A DNA stretch of 64,000 nt from Prorocentrum cordatum (Eukaryota > Sar > Dinophyceae > Prorocentrales > Prorocentraceae), in assembly GCA_963575745.1 (NCBI GenBank), contig CAUYUJ010006358.1:57501-121500 (forward strand), given 5' to 3'. Positions 33,897-42,278 of the stretch are shown one piece after another. The position numbers and the translations under genes are program-made. Each line of letters begins with the position of its first letter. Positions within the stretch are counted from its first letter, which is position 1. Under the pieces are notes generated by a model. That model was not told the origin of the DNA. It made no database searches and saw nothing but the letters and a program-made list of their open reading frames with translations.

Positions 33897-34735
33897 TTCG
33901 GCACACCCCTCACACGTTTCGTGGCCCCGTTTCGGCACACCCCTCACACGTTTCGTGGCCCCATGGGGAGCTCCACCGAAGGCCCCAGTGGCTGCGCCCG
34001 CATGCCTCTCCCACATCCATTTCGGCACACCCCTCACACGTTTCGTGGCCTCATGGGGAGCTCCACCGAAGGCCCCAGTGGCTGCGCCCGCATGCCTCCC
34101 CCACATCCATTTCGGCACACCCCTCACACGCTTCGTGGCTCCATAGGGAGCTTCACCGAAGGCCCCAGTGGCTGCGCCCGCATGCCTCCCCCCCACACCC
34201 ACTTCGGCACACCCCTCACACGTTTCATGGCCCCATAACGAGCTCCACCGAAGGCCCCAGTGGCTGCGCCCGCATGCCTCCCCCACATCCATTTCGGCAC
34301 ACCCCTCACACGCTTCGTGGCTCCATAGGGAGCTCCACCGAAGGCCCCAGTGGCTGCGCCCGCATGCCTCCCCCCCCCCTTCGGCACACCCCTCACACGT
34401 TTCGTGGCCCCATAGGGAGCTCCACCGAAGGCCCCAGTGGCTGCGCCCGCACGCGGTTCCATCCATTCTGGCACACCCCTCACACGTTTCGTGGCCCCAT
34501 AGGAGCTCCACCGGCCCCAGTGGCTGCGCCCGCATCCATTCCCTCACATGGCCCCATAAGAGCTCCACCGAAGGCCCCAGTGGCTGCGCCCGCATGCCTC
34601 CCCACCCACCCGTTTCGGCACCCCCCCTCACCGACGGCCCCAGTGGTTGCGCCCGCATGCCTCCCCCACACCCATTTCGGCCCCCCCCTCACTCGTTTTG
34701 TGGCCCCATAGGGAGCTCCACCAAAGGCCAGACTG
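33897..34735. repeat. 90-bp minisatellite open in both directions
   Basis: About nine units with starts TTCGGCACACCCCTCACACG at 33931, 34021, 34111, 34203, 34293 and 34380, then shortened units. Each carries AGCTCCACCGAAGGCCCCAG and TGGCTGCGCCCGCATGCCTC. Because the period is 90 (30 codons), long repeat frames persist on both strands, for example a minus-strand 316-codon frame repeating GAATGAFGGAPYGATKRVRG. With no start context or domain, I call it a minisatellite in intron 1. Confidence 0.85.
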
Positions 34736-35082
34736 ATCGCGCGCCCCCCAGACCAGACTCGTTTCTGCCGCTGCTGACCTGCCTCTGACATCTACGCGGT
34801 CTTTCCGTAACCGTTTCCTGCGTGTGCAGTAACAGGTCTCAAGATGCGCTGATGCTGATGTGGTGGCTCGCCCCACTGAGCCTTCCTCCGCCAGCCACCT
34901 CCTGCCCGCGCTGCCCTGTGTCTCGTCCATGCAGTGGCGCGGTGCCCATGAGAAGAGGGGCCATGTCTTGCGCAACTCGTAGTTTGTGTCCTTTTTTCCT
35001 TCGTCTCATATCCTGCTCGGTACTCGCAGCTGCACCTGGTCGGCTCCTTCGCCAGGCTAATTATCACACCTGATCCTGGCAG
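34736..35082. other. Intron 1, right part
   Basis: Mixed sequence, pyrimidine-rich before the 3' splice site at 35081-35082 (TGGCAG|G). No gene recognised. Confidence 0.45.
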
Positions 35083-35391
35083 GTCAACCACGCCAGCGCC
35101 GAGCTCTGGCGGCGGGTCGCGGACAGCCCCGCGGAGCCGCGTGAGCAGGCGGCCAGCCCGGGCCGCGGCGACCCCACCGCGGCTGAGCTGGCTGCGGACG
35201 CCGCCGCCGCCACCGCGCCTTTGCCAGCGGAGGAGCTCTTCGCCGGGCAGGGCCGCGCCTTGGGCGGCGGCGCCGCCGCCCCCGCGGGCGGCGCGAGGGT
35301 GGCCGCGCTCGCCGCGGCCGAGCGCCGGCAGGCGGGCGCCGTGCCCAGCGCGTCGGAGAAGAAGTCGGGGGAGCTGGCGCTGAGGAGCAGG
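35083..35391 (+). CDS. Exon candidate 2: Ala/Glu-rich segment
   Basis: A 103-codon frame opens immediately after CAG|G: VNHASAELWRRVADSPAEPR, then Ala-rich sequence with AEELFAGQGRALGG and ASEKKSGELALRS. Strong GC3 bias and absence of stops across 310 bp, ending at GCAGG|GTGTTT (GT donor at 35392). Predicted helical with an Ala/Gly linker; no named domain. The following 409-bp intron contains TIR element A3. Confidence 0.5.
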
Positions 35392-35421
35392 GTGTTTTGG
35401 CAATCTCGTTGGCCGTTCTCA

Positions 35422-35617
35422 GGGGAAATAAGAATGACATAAACATGCAAACTCGGAGGTCCGCGCGGATTTCTCGGACCGGCGCTGGAGACCCGTGGCA
35501 GCGCCTTCGGCGCCGCCTCTGGCGCGCTCCGCGCGCCAGGGAGGGGGGTCCAGCTTGGATCCGAGAAGTCCACGCGGACCTCCCAGCTTTCATTGTTAAT
35601 GTCACTCTTCGCTCCCC
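35422..35617. mobile_element. Family A TIR element, complete copy A3 (intronic)
   Basis: 196 bp; left GGGGAAATAAGAATGACATA, then AACTCGGAGGTCCGCGCGG; right arm complementary, ending CTCTTCGCTCCCC. Flanks are CA on the left and TA on the right, so the TA duplication has one substitution. It lies 30 bp inside the donor end of intron 2. Confidence 0.92.
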
Positions 35618-35799
35618 TAGCTGAGGAGGAGGTCGTGGGCCGTTTTCGTTTCGATATACCGTTTTGCAGCAGAGGCGGAACGGAGGCCGAGCGAGGAGCA
35701 CCGAACACGAAGCGACGACGAGAAAATCATTGTTAGGGGCCCTTGAGGGCCCCCAGAGGGGCCCCTTGGGGGCCAGAAGGGGGCCTTCAGGGCCCGACC

Positions 35800-36026
35800 A
35801 GGGCGCCTTTCGTCCCTTCCCCTACTCCACGCCCAATCCGGGGGCGCTGGCGCCGAGGAGCTCGCTGCTGGCGAGGATCCAGGAGGCGTGCGCCCGGACG
35901 GGCGAGAGCGCCCCGCTCGGCCTGCAGGCCGCCAGCGTGGAGCAGCTGCAGAGGCACCTGGGGCGCCTCCAGGGCGCCCCTGCCGCCCCGGCGATCGCGC
36001 GCCAGGCGGGCGTGGGGCGTCGCGGT
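35800..36026 (+). CDS. Exon candidate 3: helical segment
   Basis: A frame following AG|G near 35789-35801 reads SSLLARIQEACARTGESAPL, then LQAASVEQLQRHLGRLQGAP, with GC-rich third positions, before losing coding character near 36026 (an in-frame TAG follows at 36027). The heptad-like Leu spacing suggests a short coiled coil. The exact 5' boundary is uncertain, since two AG|G sites are 11 bp apart; the donor is not clear (a GC or GT within GCCAGGCGGGCGTGG is possible). Confidence 0.45.
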
Positions 36027-36086
36027 TAGTGAGCGGGCGATGCGCACGGGGGGGAGGCGGCGAGGGTTGCAGAAGAGGGGCCTTTT

Positions 36087-36250
36087 AGTCACCAGCCTCG
36101 AACTTACCCCTATCCCTAAGATTGGCACGCCAAAAGGCGATGACAGTCTGAGGGATGTGCCATCAAAAACTAAGAAGGAATCCCTCAGAGTGGCATCGTG
36201 ATGGGGCGATGCCCAGCTAAGGGATAGGGATATGTTCCAGGCTGATCATT
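36087..36250. mobile_element. Family B TIR element, copy B2 (intronic)
   Basis: Left AGTCACCAGCCTCGAAC and CCCCTATCCCTAAG; right AAGGGATAGGGATATGTTCC followed by AGGCTGATC. Diverged homologue of B1; located in intron 3. Confidence 0.75.
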
Positions 36251-36270
36251 TAGGGCCCCAATGGTCTAGG

Positions 36271-36520
36271 CATGCTGGATGTGGTCGGAGTAGATGCGGT
36301 CGGAGGATCGCGCCGCATCGCCGATGCATCGACGATGCGGCTCGATGTGGAGCCTGTGTTTCCCCACGCCGACGTCGCCGATGCATCGCCGACGTCGCCG
36401 GTGCATCGCCGATGCATCGCCGATGCATCGCCAGTGCATCTGCGATGCATCGGCGATGCATTGGCGATGCAGGGCGATTCTTCGACCCCATCTGCTCGGA
36501 CCCCATCTAGGAGACCTCTC
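36271..36520. mobile_element. Family D palindromic element, copy D2 (intronic)
   Basis: Left arm GGATGTGGTCGGAGTAGATG, GGATCGCGCCGCATCGCCG; centre a 90-bp run of GCATCGCCGATG hexamer palindromes (36380-36470); right arm TTCGACCCCATCTGCTCGGA ending CCCATCTAGGAGACC. It runs directly into a CT microsatellite. Confidence 0.9.
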
Positions 36521-36569
36521 TCTCTCTCTCTTTCTTTTTTGTTGGTTCTCTCTCTCTCTCTCTTTTTTT

Positions 36570-36603
<34 letters not shown>

Positions 36604-36605
36604 CC

Positions 36606-36646
<41 letters not shown>
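36521..36646. repeat. (CT)n then (TA)n microsatellites
   Basis: CT run with T interruptions (36518-36603) followed by a TA run (36608-36646), in intron 3. Confidence 0.95.
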
Positions 36647-36650
<4 letters not shown>

Positions 36651-37713
36651 AAGGGGGCCCTGCCCCCAAAGTGCACCTTTCTGCCCCCCCTGGGGCCGCT
36701 GGCTTCCGTCGGGGGGGGGGGGGCAGGCTGCTGGGGCGGGGCAGAGTGGAGCTCCGCGTCGGAGGCAAGTTCCGGCTGGGCCGCAAGATTCCGTGGCAGC
36801 GGTAAAAGCCAATGGTAGAAAGGAGAAGTACGAAAAGCTAGTGGGGAAAGAGTGTCCACGCCGATCGAAGTGCTGTGTAAGCACTTCCCCTCTGGAGCTC
36901 GTCACGTGTCTAAGCTACTGTTGTAGCTTTCGCTTCGAAGATTGCCCCGAGCACGCGTACTTTCGCCGCTTACTAAAAGATCTATGTTTCGGGAGGTGTA
37001 CCAGTGCGACATCGTGTTCGATAGGACATTCCTCAAGTATCAGACGGCCAGTAGTGCGAAGCGAGCTGATGAGGGTTTCGCCGAGCGAGCGTGAGCATTG
37101 GATGTTGTGTCAATGATGTTGCTACACATGCTTATGACTGTGCAGGATGACCACGCAAGCAGTAAGCTTTCACTCGTTAGCGAGGTGACCCAGGTAAGAA
37201 CACAGTGTGGACCGCGCCTATGTTGAGTCCTTGCCCACGGAGCGCTCAGTAATATCATTGGCCACAGGCATTAAGCTCCCCCGTAGAGGGATTTATTTTA
37301 TATACACGCATCGTTCAGCATGAAGGCTGCCGCAGTACAGTCGCCGCTCCTCGATTGCTCGGCCCGCAGGCTGGTGGAAAGAATTAGAAAAAACAAAGTG
37401 CACGTACCTCCCACCCACTAAAGCGGCGCCGAGTCGTCCCCCCCCCCCCCATGAATCGCGACGGCCCTCGCCGCCCCTCGCTGCCCCTCCCTGCCCCGCG
37501 CTGAACCCCTCCGCCATTGAATTCTGCAGCCCTCGCCTTGAGTCGGGCGTGTCCCTCTACAGGAGGACTGTTCCAAAATGGTCCACAATATTAGTCTGGG
37601 GACGATCTCTCGACTCATTCTTGGCCACTTTGGAGTATCTATTCTTTGGGTGTTTTTCATTTTCCGTCCAAAATCCGTTCCCCCCCCCCCCCCCCTCTTG
37701 AGCGCTGCCCCAG
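36647..37713. other. Intron 3, right part
   Basis: Mixed, less GC-rich stretch at 36.8-37.4 kb with no recognised gene, then a C-rich tract (37680-37696) before the CAG|G 3' splice site at 37711-37714. Confidence 0.4.
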
Positions 37714-37880
37714 GGCGGCGTGGTGTCGGCCGCAGCGCCCGCGGCGGGCGCCGCGGCGCCCGCCCGCCCGGTCGTCGGCGGCCCGCCCCCGGAGGTGGGC
37801 CGGCTCGAGCGGGAGCTGGAGGCGTCGGGGGGGCAAGAGGCGGGCGTCAGTTGTCCCCTGCTGGCGGGGCCCCAGCTCTT
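37714..37880 (+). CDS. Exon candidate 4: Ala/Pro linker and coiled segment
   Basis: A frame after CAG|G reads VVSAAAPAAGAAAPARPVVG, then PPPEVGRLERELEASGGQEA. Low-complexity Ala/Pro linker followed by a charged heptad-like helix. The 3' boundary is unclear; coding character fades before TIR element H1 at 37.88 kb. Confidence 0.45.
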
Positions 37881-37883
37881 CAC

Positions 37884-38064
37884 CACAGCGGGGGCCCATG
37901 CCGAGGAGCACCCTGCTCGCCTCCAGGGCGCCCTGGGCTTTTTGGGTCTCCGTGGCGTTGCCGTGGACAGCGTGGGACGTTCCCACGCCAAGAATCCATG
38001 GACGTCCTGGGGTCTCAGGGTCTGGTTTCTTCTGGAAGGTTTCTTGTGGTCGGGCCCCTACTGT
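37884..38064. mobile_element. Family H TIR element, copy H1 (intronic)
   Basis: Begins CCACAGCGGGGGCCCATGCC and GCACCCTGCTCGCCTCCAGG; right end TTTCTTGTGGTCGGGCCCCT ACTGTA. Homologue of H2 (61.57-61.77 kb), which preserves the TACAGTGGAG terminal inverted repeat better. Located at the start of intron 4. Confidence 0.8.
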
Positions 38065-38100
38065 AAGGCCGCCGAACAACTGAGTTCTCCCCCCTATTGA

Positions 38101-38290
38101 ATAGGGAAGGCCTTACGGCCGGTGCCGCCGACCGTGCAGACGACGGCGTTGACCTCGGCGAAGAAGATGATGGGGAAGGCGCCTCGGGAGGAGGGGGAAG
38201 ACGACACAGATGAGGCGGAACAGGTGCAGACACAGAGAGGGGGAGGAGGAGGAGTTGGAGGAGGAGGAGGAGGAGGAGGAGGAGGAGGAG
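38101..38290. other. Family N-linked GGCCGTAAGGCCTTC segment plus GGA tract
   Basis: Has GGAAGGCCTTACGGCCGGTG (also present in reverse at 42436-42470), a purine-rich run and a pure GGA tract at 38238-38291. Confidence 0.6.
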
Positions 38291-38294
38291 GAAC

Positions 38295-38552
38295 CGAATC
38301 TGACCCCCCCCTGGGACCCCCCCCTGCTGGGGAAGGGACAAAGGGAAGGGGCTTCCCTTTGACGTGATGAGGACATGGATGGAATTCCCTCAAGCTGCAA
38401 GCCCTTTCCCCGAACGAGGAAGGGTGCCCTCTCTCTCTCTCTCCCTCGACGGGAGAGGAGGATGGGAAGGAGGAGGGGACGAAAGAAGGCTGCCCGTCGA
38501 CGGGACCGGACAGACCCCCCACACGCCGACAGGGTCGGCGGATTAGGGAGGG
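38295..38552. mobile_element. Family N element, copy N2 (intronic)
   Basis: CTGACCCCCCCCTGGGACCC, GGGAAGGGGCTTCCCTTTGA, a CT-rich centre, then CACACGCCGACAGGGTCGGC. Same order as N1 and reversed N3. Confidence 0.6.
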
Positions 38553-38858
38553 CTTCCAACGACTCATCGCGGCGGCACGATACAATACCTGTGTTCCCCG
38601 TTCCTCGGGGCAAGCGTGCATCGGGGTTCGCACGGCTGCCGTCAGTCAGCGCGGCAACTGGCAGCGCGTGCCCGTCGGGGATCGGCTGCCCAGAGCCTCG
38701 TGCTCTTCCGTCCTCGGTCCGACTTGCATGGCCCGGAAGCCGCTGCACCGCGCTGAGGGCGGCGGCGGGGCTCTGGGGCCACGGTGCGGGCAGGCAGGTC
38801 TGTGCACAGCGTGCCGCGCCGCCGGTTTTGGGTGCACCACGCTTCGGTCGGGGCTCAA
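38553..38858. other. Intron 4, middle
   Basis: GC-rich, no recognised element or gene. Confidence 0.35.
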
Positions 38859-39044
38859 TGATCGACTAGACGTAAGAGTGACCTTTCGCCGGAATGACCC
38901 TTGGTGCGGGCACACTGGGGTTCCCCGATCTCCGAATGCGATGCGATAGTAACGCCCTGCGCGCCTGTGTTTGGTCCCCCCGCGGCCCCCCAAAAGCCGC
39001 GCACCAAAGGTCACTCTTACCCAGGGTCACTCTTACGTGTAGCC
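38859..39044. mobile_element. Family E TIR element, copy E1 (intronic), possible 7-bp duplication
   Basis: Arms of about 45 bp share ACGTAAGAGTGACC (left 38868) and its complement (right, twice). GGCTCAA occurs immediately outside both ends (38852-38858 and 39045-39051), a candidate 7-bp target-site duplication. Core CCCCGATCTCCGAATGCGAT recurs in E2. Confidence 0.85.
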
Positions 39045-39045
39045 G

Positions 39046-39236
39046 GCTCAAGAGGGACGGGGGTCCATGCACACGGGGTCAGCCAGAGCGCCAGATCTTG
39101 CAGGCTTCTGCAGGGCCGGGGCTGCACTGGCCCAGGCTGGGGCGCAGGCTCCTGCAGGCTCCTGCGGGCTCCTGCGGGAGTCTGCCGGACCCTGCAGGGC
39201 CTGCCAGGCCCGGGCCTGGGTCGACCCGGGTCCGTA
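39046..39236. mobile_element. Family G element, copy G3 (intronic)
   Basis: GACGGGGGTCCATGCACACG, GGGGTCAGCCAGAGCGCCAG, CTCCTGCAGGCTCCTGCGGG repeats, ending GTCGACCCGGGTCCG. It abuts element E1 and ends at the 3' splice site of the terminal exon. Confidence 0.82.
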
Positions 39237-39582
39237 GAGAATCCTGGAGGCGGCCCGCCAGAGGAAGCGGGCGGCGATGCTCGAGGAGGACTTCGAGGCG
39301 GCCGCGGCCGCGAAGAGGCGGGAGGTGGAGCTGGTGGCGGCGCTGGAGGCCCTCGGGGCCGTGGGCCCGAGCGGCTCGGCCGAGGCCGCGCCCCTCGAGC
39401 CGCCGTCGGACGGGGGCGGCTCGCGGGCGGGCGGCCCGGCGGCCGCCGACCCCCTGACGCCCTCCGAGGCGGAGGCGGTCCAGCGGATCGCGGAGCTGGG
39501 CTTCACCCACGCCGCCGCCCTGGAAGCGTTCGTGGCCTTCGGCCGCGACGAGGAGCTGGCCGCGAACGAGCTGCTGCGGTAG
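39237..39582 (+). CDS. Terminal exon: UVR-like segment and C-terminal UBA domain
   Basis: An open frame starts at an AG junction near 39236 with ILEAARQRKRAAMLEEDFEA, continues as a charged helix (AAAAAKRREVELVAALEALG) reminiscent of UVR motifs, then a Gly/Ser/Pro linker, and ends with LTPSEAEAVQRIAELGFTHA followed by AALEAFVAFGRDEELAANEL and LLR-stop (TAG 39580-39582). The last 40 residues match the three-helix ubiquitin-associated (UBA) fold: a conserved LGF/MGF-type loop, an acidic DEELAAN helix 3 and a C-terminal position as in RAD23-type proteins. The gene product therefore probably binds ubiquitin; the N-terminal SH3-like and coiled parts are not those of canonical RAD23. Confidence 0.75.
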
Positions 39583-39650
39583 CGCCCGCCGCCTGCCGCC
39601 TTCCCCGCGGCGAGCGTCCCCCTCCCCCCCCGCTCCCCCGTGGTTAATTA

Positions 39651-39845
39651 GGGGAACGAGCGCTGGCATAAACAGCAAGACTCGGAGGTCTGCGCGGATT
39701 TCTTGGATCCGCGCTGGGCTCCCCTCCCTGGCGCGCGGAGCGCGCCTGGGGCAGCGCCGGAGGCGCCGCCAGGGGCCCCAGTGCCGATCCGAGAAATCCG
39801 CGCGGACCTCCGAGTTTTTGTGTTTATGCCATTGTTCGTTCTCCC
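39651..39845. mobile_element. Family A TIR element, complete copy A4 (3' flank of gene)
   Basis: 195 bp; left GGGGAACGAGCGCTGGCATA, right ATTGTTCGTTCTCCC, TA flanking both ends (39649-39650 and 39846-39847). Inner arms GACTCGGAGGTCTGCGCGG and complement. Starts 68 bp after the UBA-gene stop codon, so likely in the 3' UTR. Confidence 0.93.
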
Positions 39846-39992
39846 TAGTGGTGGGGCCGACCCGCGCACCAGCGGCTCTCCGCTCTGCCGGCCCGCGCGC
39901 GCTCCTCGCCAGGGCCTCTCCTCCTCTGCCCCGCCTCCAGTTCCGCCCGCCCGCCCGCCTGGAGCCGTCCCGTGTCCGTGCGGGCTCTGACC

Positions 39993-40180
39993 GAAGAAGA
40001 GAAACGGCATAAGCAGAAAAACTTTTGGCGCTCCGCGCGGATTTCTTGGATCCGCGCTGGCCCCCCTGGCTGCGCCTCCGGCGTCGCCCCTGGCGCGCTC
40101 CTCCAGAGGGGCCCAGCGCAGATGCAAGAAATCCGCGTGGAGCGCCAAAAGTTTATGTTTCTGTAGTTTTTTCTTCTTCT
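39993..40180. mobile_element. Family A element, divergent copy A5
   Basis: The same inner architecture (GCGCGGATTTCTTGGATCCG and complementary right arm, GTTTATGTTTCTG) but different outer termini: GAAGAAGAGAAACGGCATAA on the left and TTTTTTCTTCTTCT on the right. It represents a subfamily whose ends were replaced; it lies 147 bp from A4. Confidence 0.85.
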
Positions 40181-40214
40181 ACCTGACCCCACGGCCAGAC
40201 TCGCATCGGAGTCC

Positions 40215-40330
40215 TGGTCAGGTCAGAACGCACCCTGGGAGAGGTCTGGGGAGTCGCGGTGTCGGTGCCTCGGTGTCTCTCTGTCCCTCAGGGCATCCTT
40301 TCCGTTCCCACGTCCTCTCAGTAGCCTTGC
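40215..40330. mobile_element. Family F fragment, F3
   Basis: GTCAGAACGCACCCTGGGAG and AGGTCTGGGGAGTCGCGGTG match the left end of F1; the remainder diverges. Confidence 0.6.
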
Positions 40331-40555
40331 GAAGTAGTTGTGTGGCATGTCAAACAGACTCTTTTGTATAAGTGTTACGTGTTCCGCTGCCACGTGCTAC
40401 GGAAAATAGATCCCGTTCTCGTATTTGGGACAGAGGAGGCCGTGGACTCAGCTACGACCCCTCAACGGCTGGGAGTGGGCGTATCAGAGCGGACGGGCGA
40501 GCTCAACCCCCACCGCCTCCCCTTGCCCAGACATCATTTTCGGGGGACGTCGACT

Positions 40556-40724
40556 ATTCAGGAGGAACAAACACGCAGACACAATAACCGTCGATTCCCA
40601 GGAACATCTGGGAAAGGATGGGAAGGGGGGGGGGGAGACGAGCATCCAGGACATATGGTCAACTATGGGGGATTCTGGGATGTGTGTCCATTCATTTATG
40701 TGTTCCTGGGCCCCTTCAAACTAC
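40556..40724. mobile_element. Family C element, copy C1
   Basis: Begins ATTCAGGAGGAACAAACACG, CAGACACAATAACCGTCGAT, and ends with TTATGTGTTCCTGGGCCCCT. Most diverged of three copies (C2 at 44.06, C3 at 53.90 kb). Confidence 0.75.
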
Positions 40725-40900
40725 ATTCGCACCAGCGCCGGGCCAATCCTGGGCCTGGGGTCGGTGCATGCGCACTCCTTGCCAAGCCAGGAGGGCGCAG
40801 GCACCGCCGAGCCTGGGTCCAGGAGCGGCCTGGCCAGGATCGAGTGCAGATGCACAGCAGGTGTCCCGCCACGCTGGCCCAGGTTCCCCTGCACCCCCCA
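40725..40900. other. Inverted CCTGGGCC-type segment
   Basis: Loose inverted repeats around CAATCCTGGGCCTGGGGTCG and CTGGGTCCAGGAGCGGCC, related to segments at 7.06, 13.7 and 33.2 kb. Possibly another low-copy snapback family. Confidence 0.4.
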
Positions 40901-40953
40901 GGAGGAGGAGGAGGAGGAGGAGGAGGAGGAGGAGGAGGAGGAGGAGGAGGAAG
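40901..40953. repeat. (GGA)n microsatellite
   Basis: About 17 GGA units. Confidence 0.97.
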
Positions 40954-41085
40954 GATAGGAGCCCCGAGCCTCCCGTCTGCACTCTGGGCCAGGCGGGTGG
41001 GGGTGGACGCCGCCAGGCTGCGCGGGGCCAGTGGACAAGTTCGGCAGCTGGGGCAGCAGATCGACGGTCCTGCCCTCCCGAGCCG

Positions 41086-41087
41086 AC

Positions 41088-41118
<31 letters not shown>

Positions 41119-41187
41119 TCTGTTCATCCGCATCTGTCCGACTGTCTGTGTCTTACCTGTCTACCTGCCTCTGCGTCCGTCAGCCCG

Positions 41188-41226
<39 letters not shown>

Positions 41227-41277
41227 TTATATAGATATGGTATATATATGTATGTATATATATATATATATATATAC
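41086..41277. repeat. (CT)n and (TA)n microsatellites
   Basis: CT runs at 41091-41122 and 41190-41230, then TA-rich ATGTATATATA to 41275. Confidence 0.93.
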
Positions 41278-41280
41278 ATC

Positions 41281-41575
41281 CTCCGACCCTGCCGGCGTGT
41301 GTGAGGGGCTTGTCCGTTCAAGTCGTCATCTCCGTCATTCGTTGGTTGTCGTCTCTGTCGTCTGTTTTCCGTGCCTCTCCCCTTTCCCTGTGCTCGTCGA
41401 GGCTCCCCCCTTTCCCACGGACCTCCTCCAGCCAAAGCAAAGTTGAGCAACGTCATAATTGAGTCGAAGGGAAGCCCCTTCCCTTCGATCCCTCCCCCGC
41501 CGGGGGGGGGGCGTCCCGGGGGGGCGTCCCGGGGGGGGGGTCAGCTGACTTCCAGGGGCGTCTAGACGCCCCTGG
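41281..41575. mobile_element. Family N element, copy N3 (reverse orientation)
   Basis: Reads as the reverse of N1: CGACCCTGCCGGCGTGTGTG first, GTCGTCATCTCCGTCATTCG next, then GAAGGGAAGCCCCTTCCCTT and a G-rich end with GGGGGGTCAGCTGACTTCC. Confidence 0.65.
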
Positions 41576-41576
41576 A

Positions 41577-42205
41577 AGTCCCGGAGCCCCAACAAGCCGC
41601 AAGACGGGCCAAGAGTGCCCCAAGAGGCCCAAAGAAAATCCAAGAGAACCCCGACTCGCCGAAGGATCTGTCCAGACGGCCCAAGAGGCCTGAAAAGCGC
41701 CCCAAGAGGCCTCCAGGAGCTTTCCCACGAGAGCCCCAAGAGGCAAAATTCATGGATTTCGGGTACTTTTTTTGAAGATTTTGTGACGTTCTTGCCTCTT
41801 CCGCTTCCCGACGCGCCAAGACGGCCCAAGAGGCCCCCAAGATCGCCCCGAGACGGTCCAAGAGCCCCCCAAGAGGGGGGTTCCCCAACGGCCGAAGAGG
41901 GCCCCAAGAGGCCCAAGACGCTTCCAAAACGGCCCAAGAGGCCCCCAAGACGGCTCCAGGAGTGCCCAGACGGGGGACCCGAACGTACATGTCGAGCTCT
42001 CAGCCCCAAGAGGCCCCCAAGAGGCCCCGAAGAAGCCCCAAGAGGCCCCAAGAGGCTTCCAAGAGGCCCCCAAACTGCCCCAAGACAGCCCAGGAGAGCC
42101 CCAAATTGCCCAGGAGGCCTCCAAGAGTGCCTCGAGACCGCGCAGAAGGAGCCCTGGACGGCCCAAGACGGCCTCAAGAGAGCCCCAGGCTGTCCCAAGA
42201 ACGCC
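41577..42205. repeat. Degenerate CCCCAAGAGGCCC repeat field
   Basis: More than 25 copies of CAAGAGGCCCC-like 13- to 20-bp words over 630 bp, broken by one less repetitive segment (41740-41800). The minus strand gives apparent LGASWG-type peptides, an artefact of the repeat. Confidence 0.85.
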
Positions 42206-42247
42206 TCTGGCCTCCTCCTCCTTCTCCTCCTCCTCCTCCTCCTCCTC

Positions 42248-42278
<31 letters not shown>

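Noticed and set aside
33897-34735. CRISPR-like array (repeat with near-constant period)
   Set aside because: The whole 90-bp unit repeats, with no unique spacers, and the context is eukaryotic.
39035-39055. Spliced-leader relic (GTAGCC followed by GGCTCAAG) at the right end of E1; also GGCTCAAG near 33356 and 33383, and GTAGCCATGTTGGTCCAG near 11281
   Set aside because: The central ATTTT of the dinoflagellate spliced leader is missing or mismatched, and the E1 case is explained by a 7-bp flanking duplication. None has the full motif.
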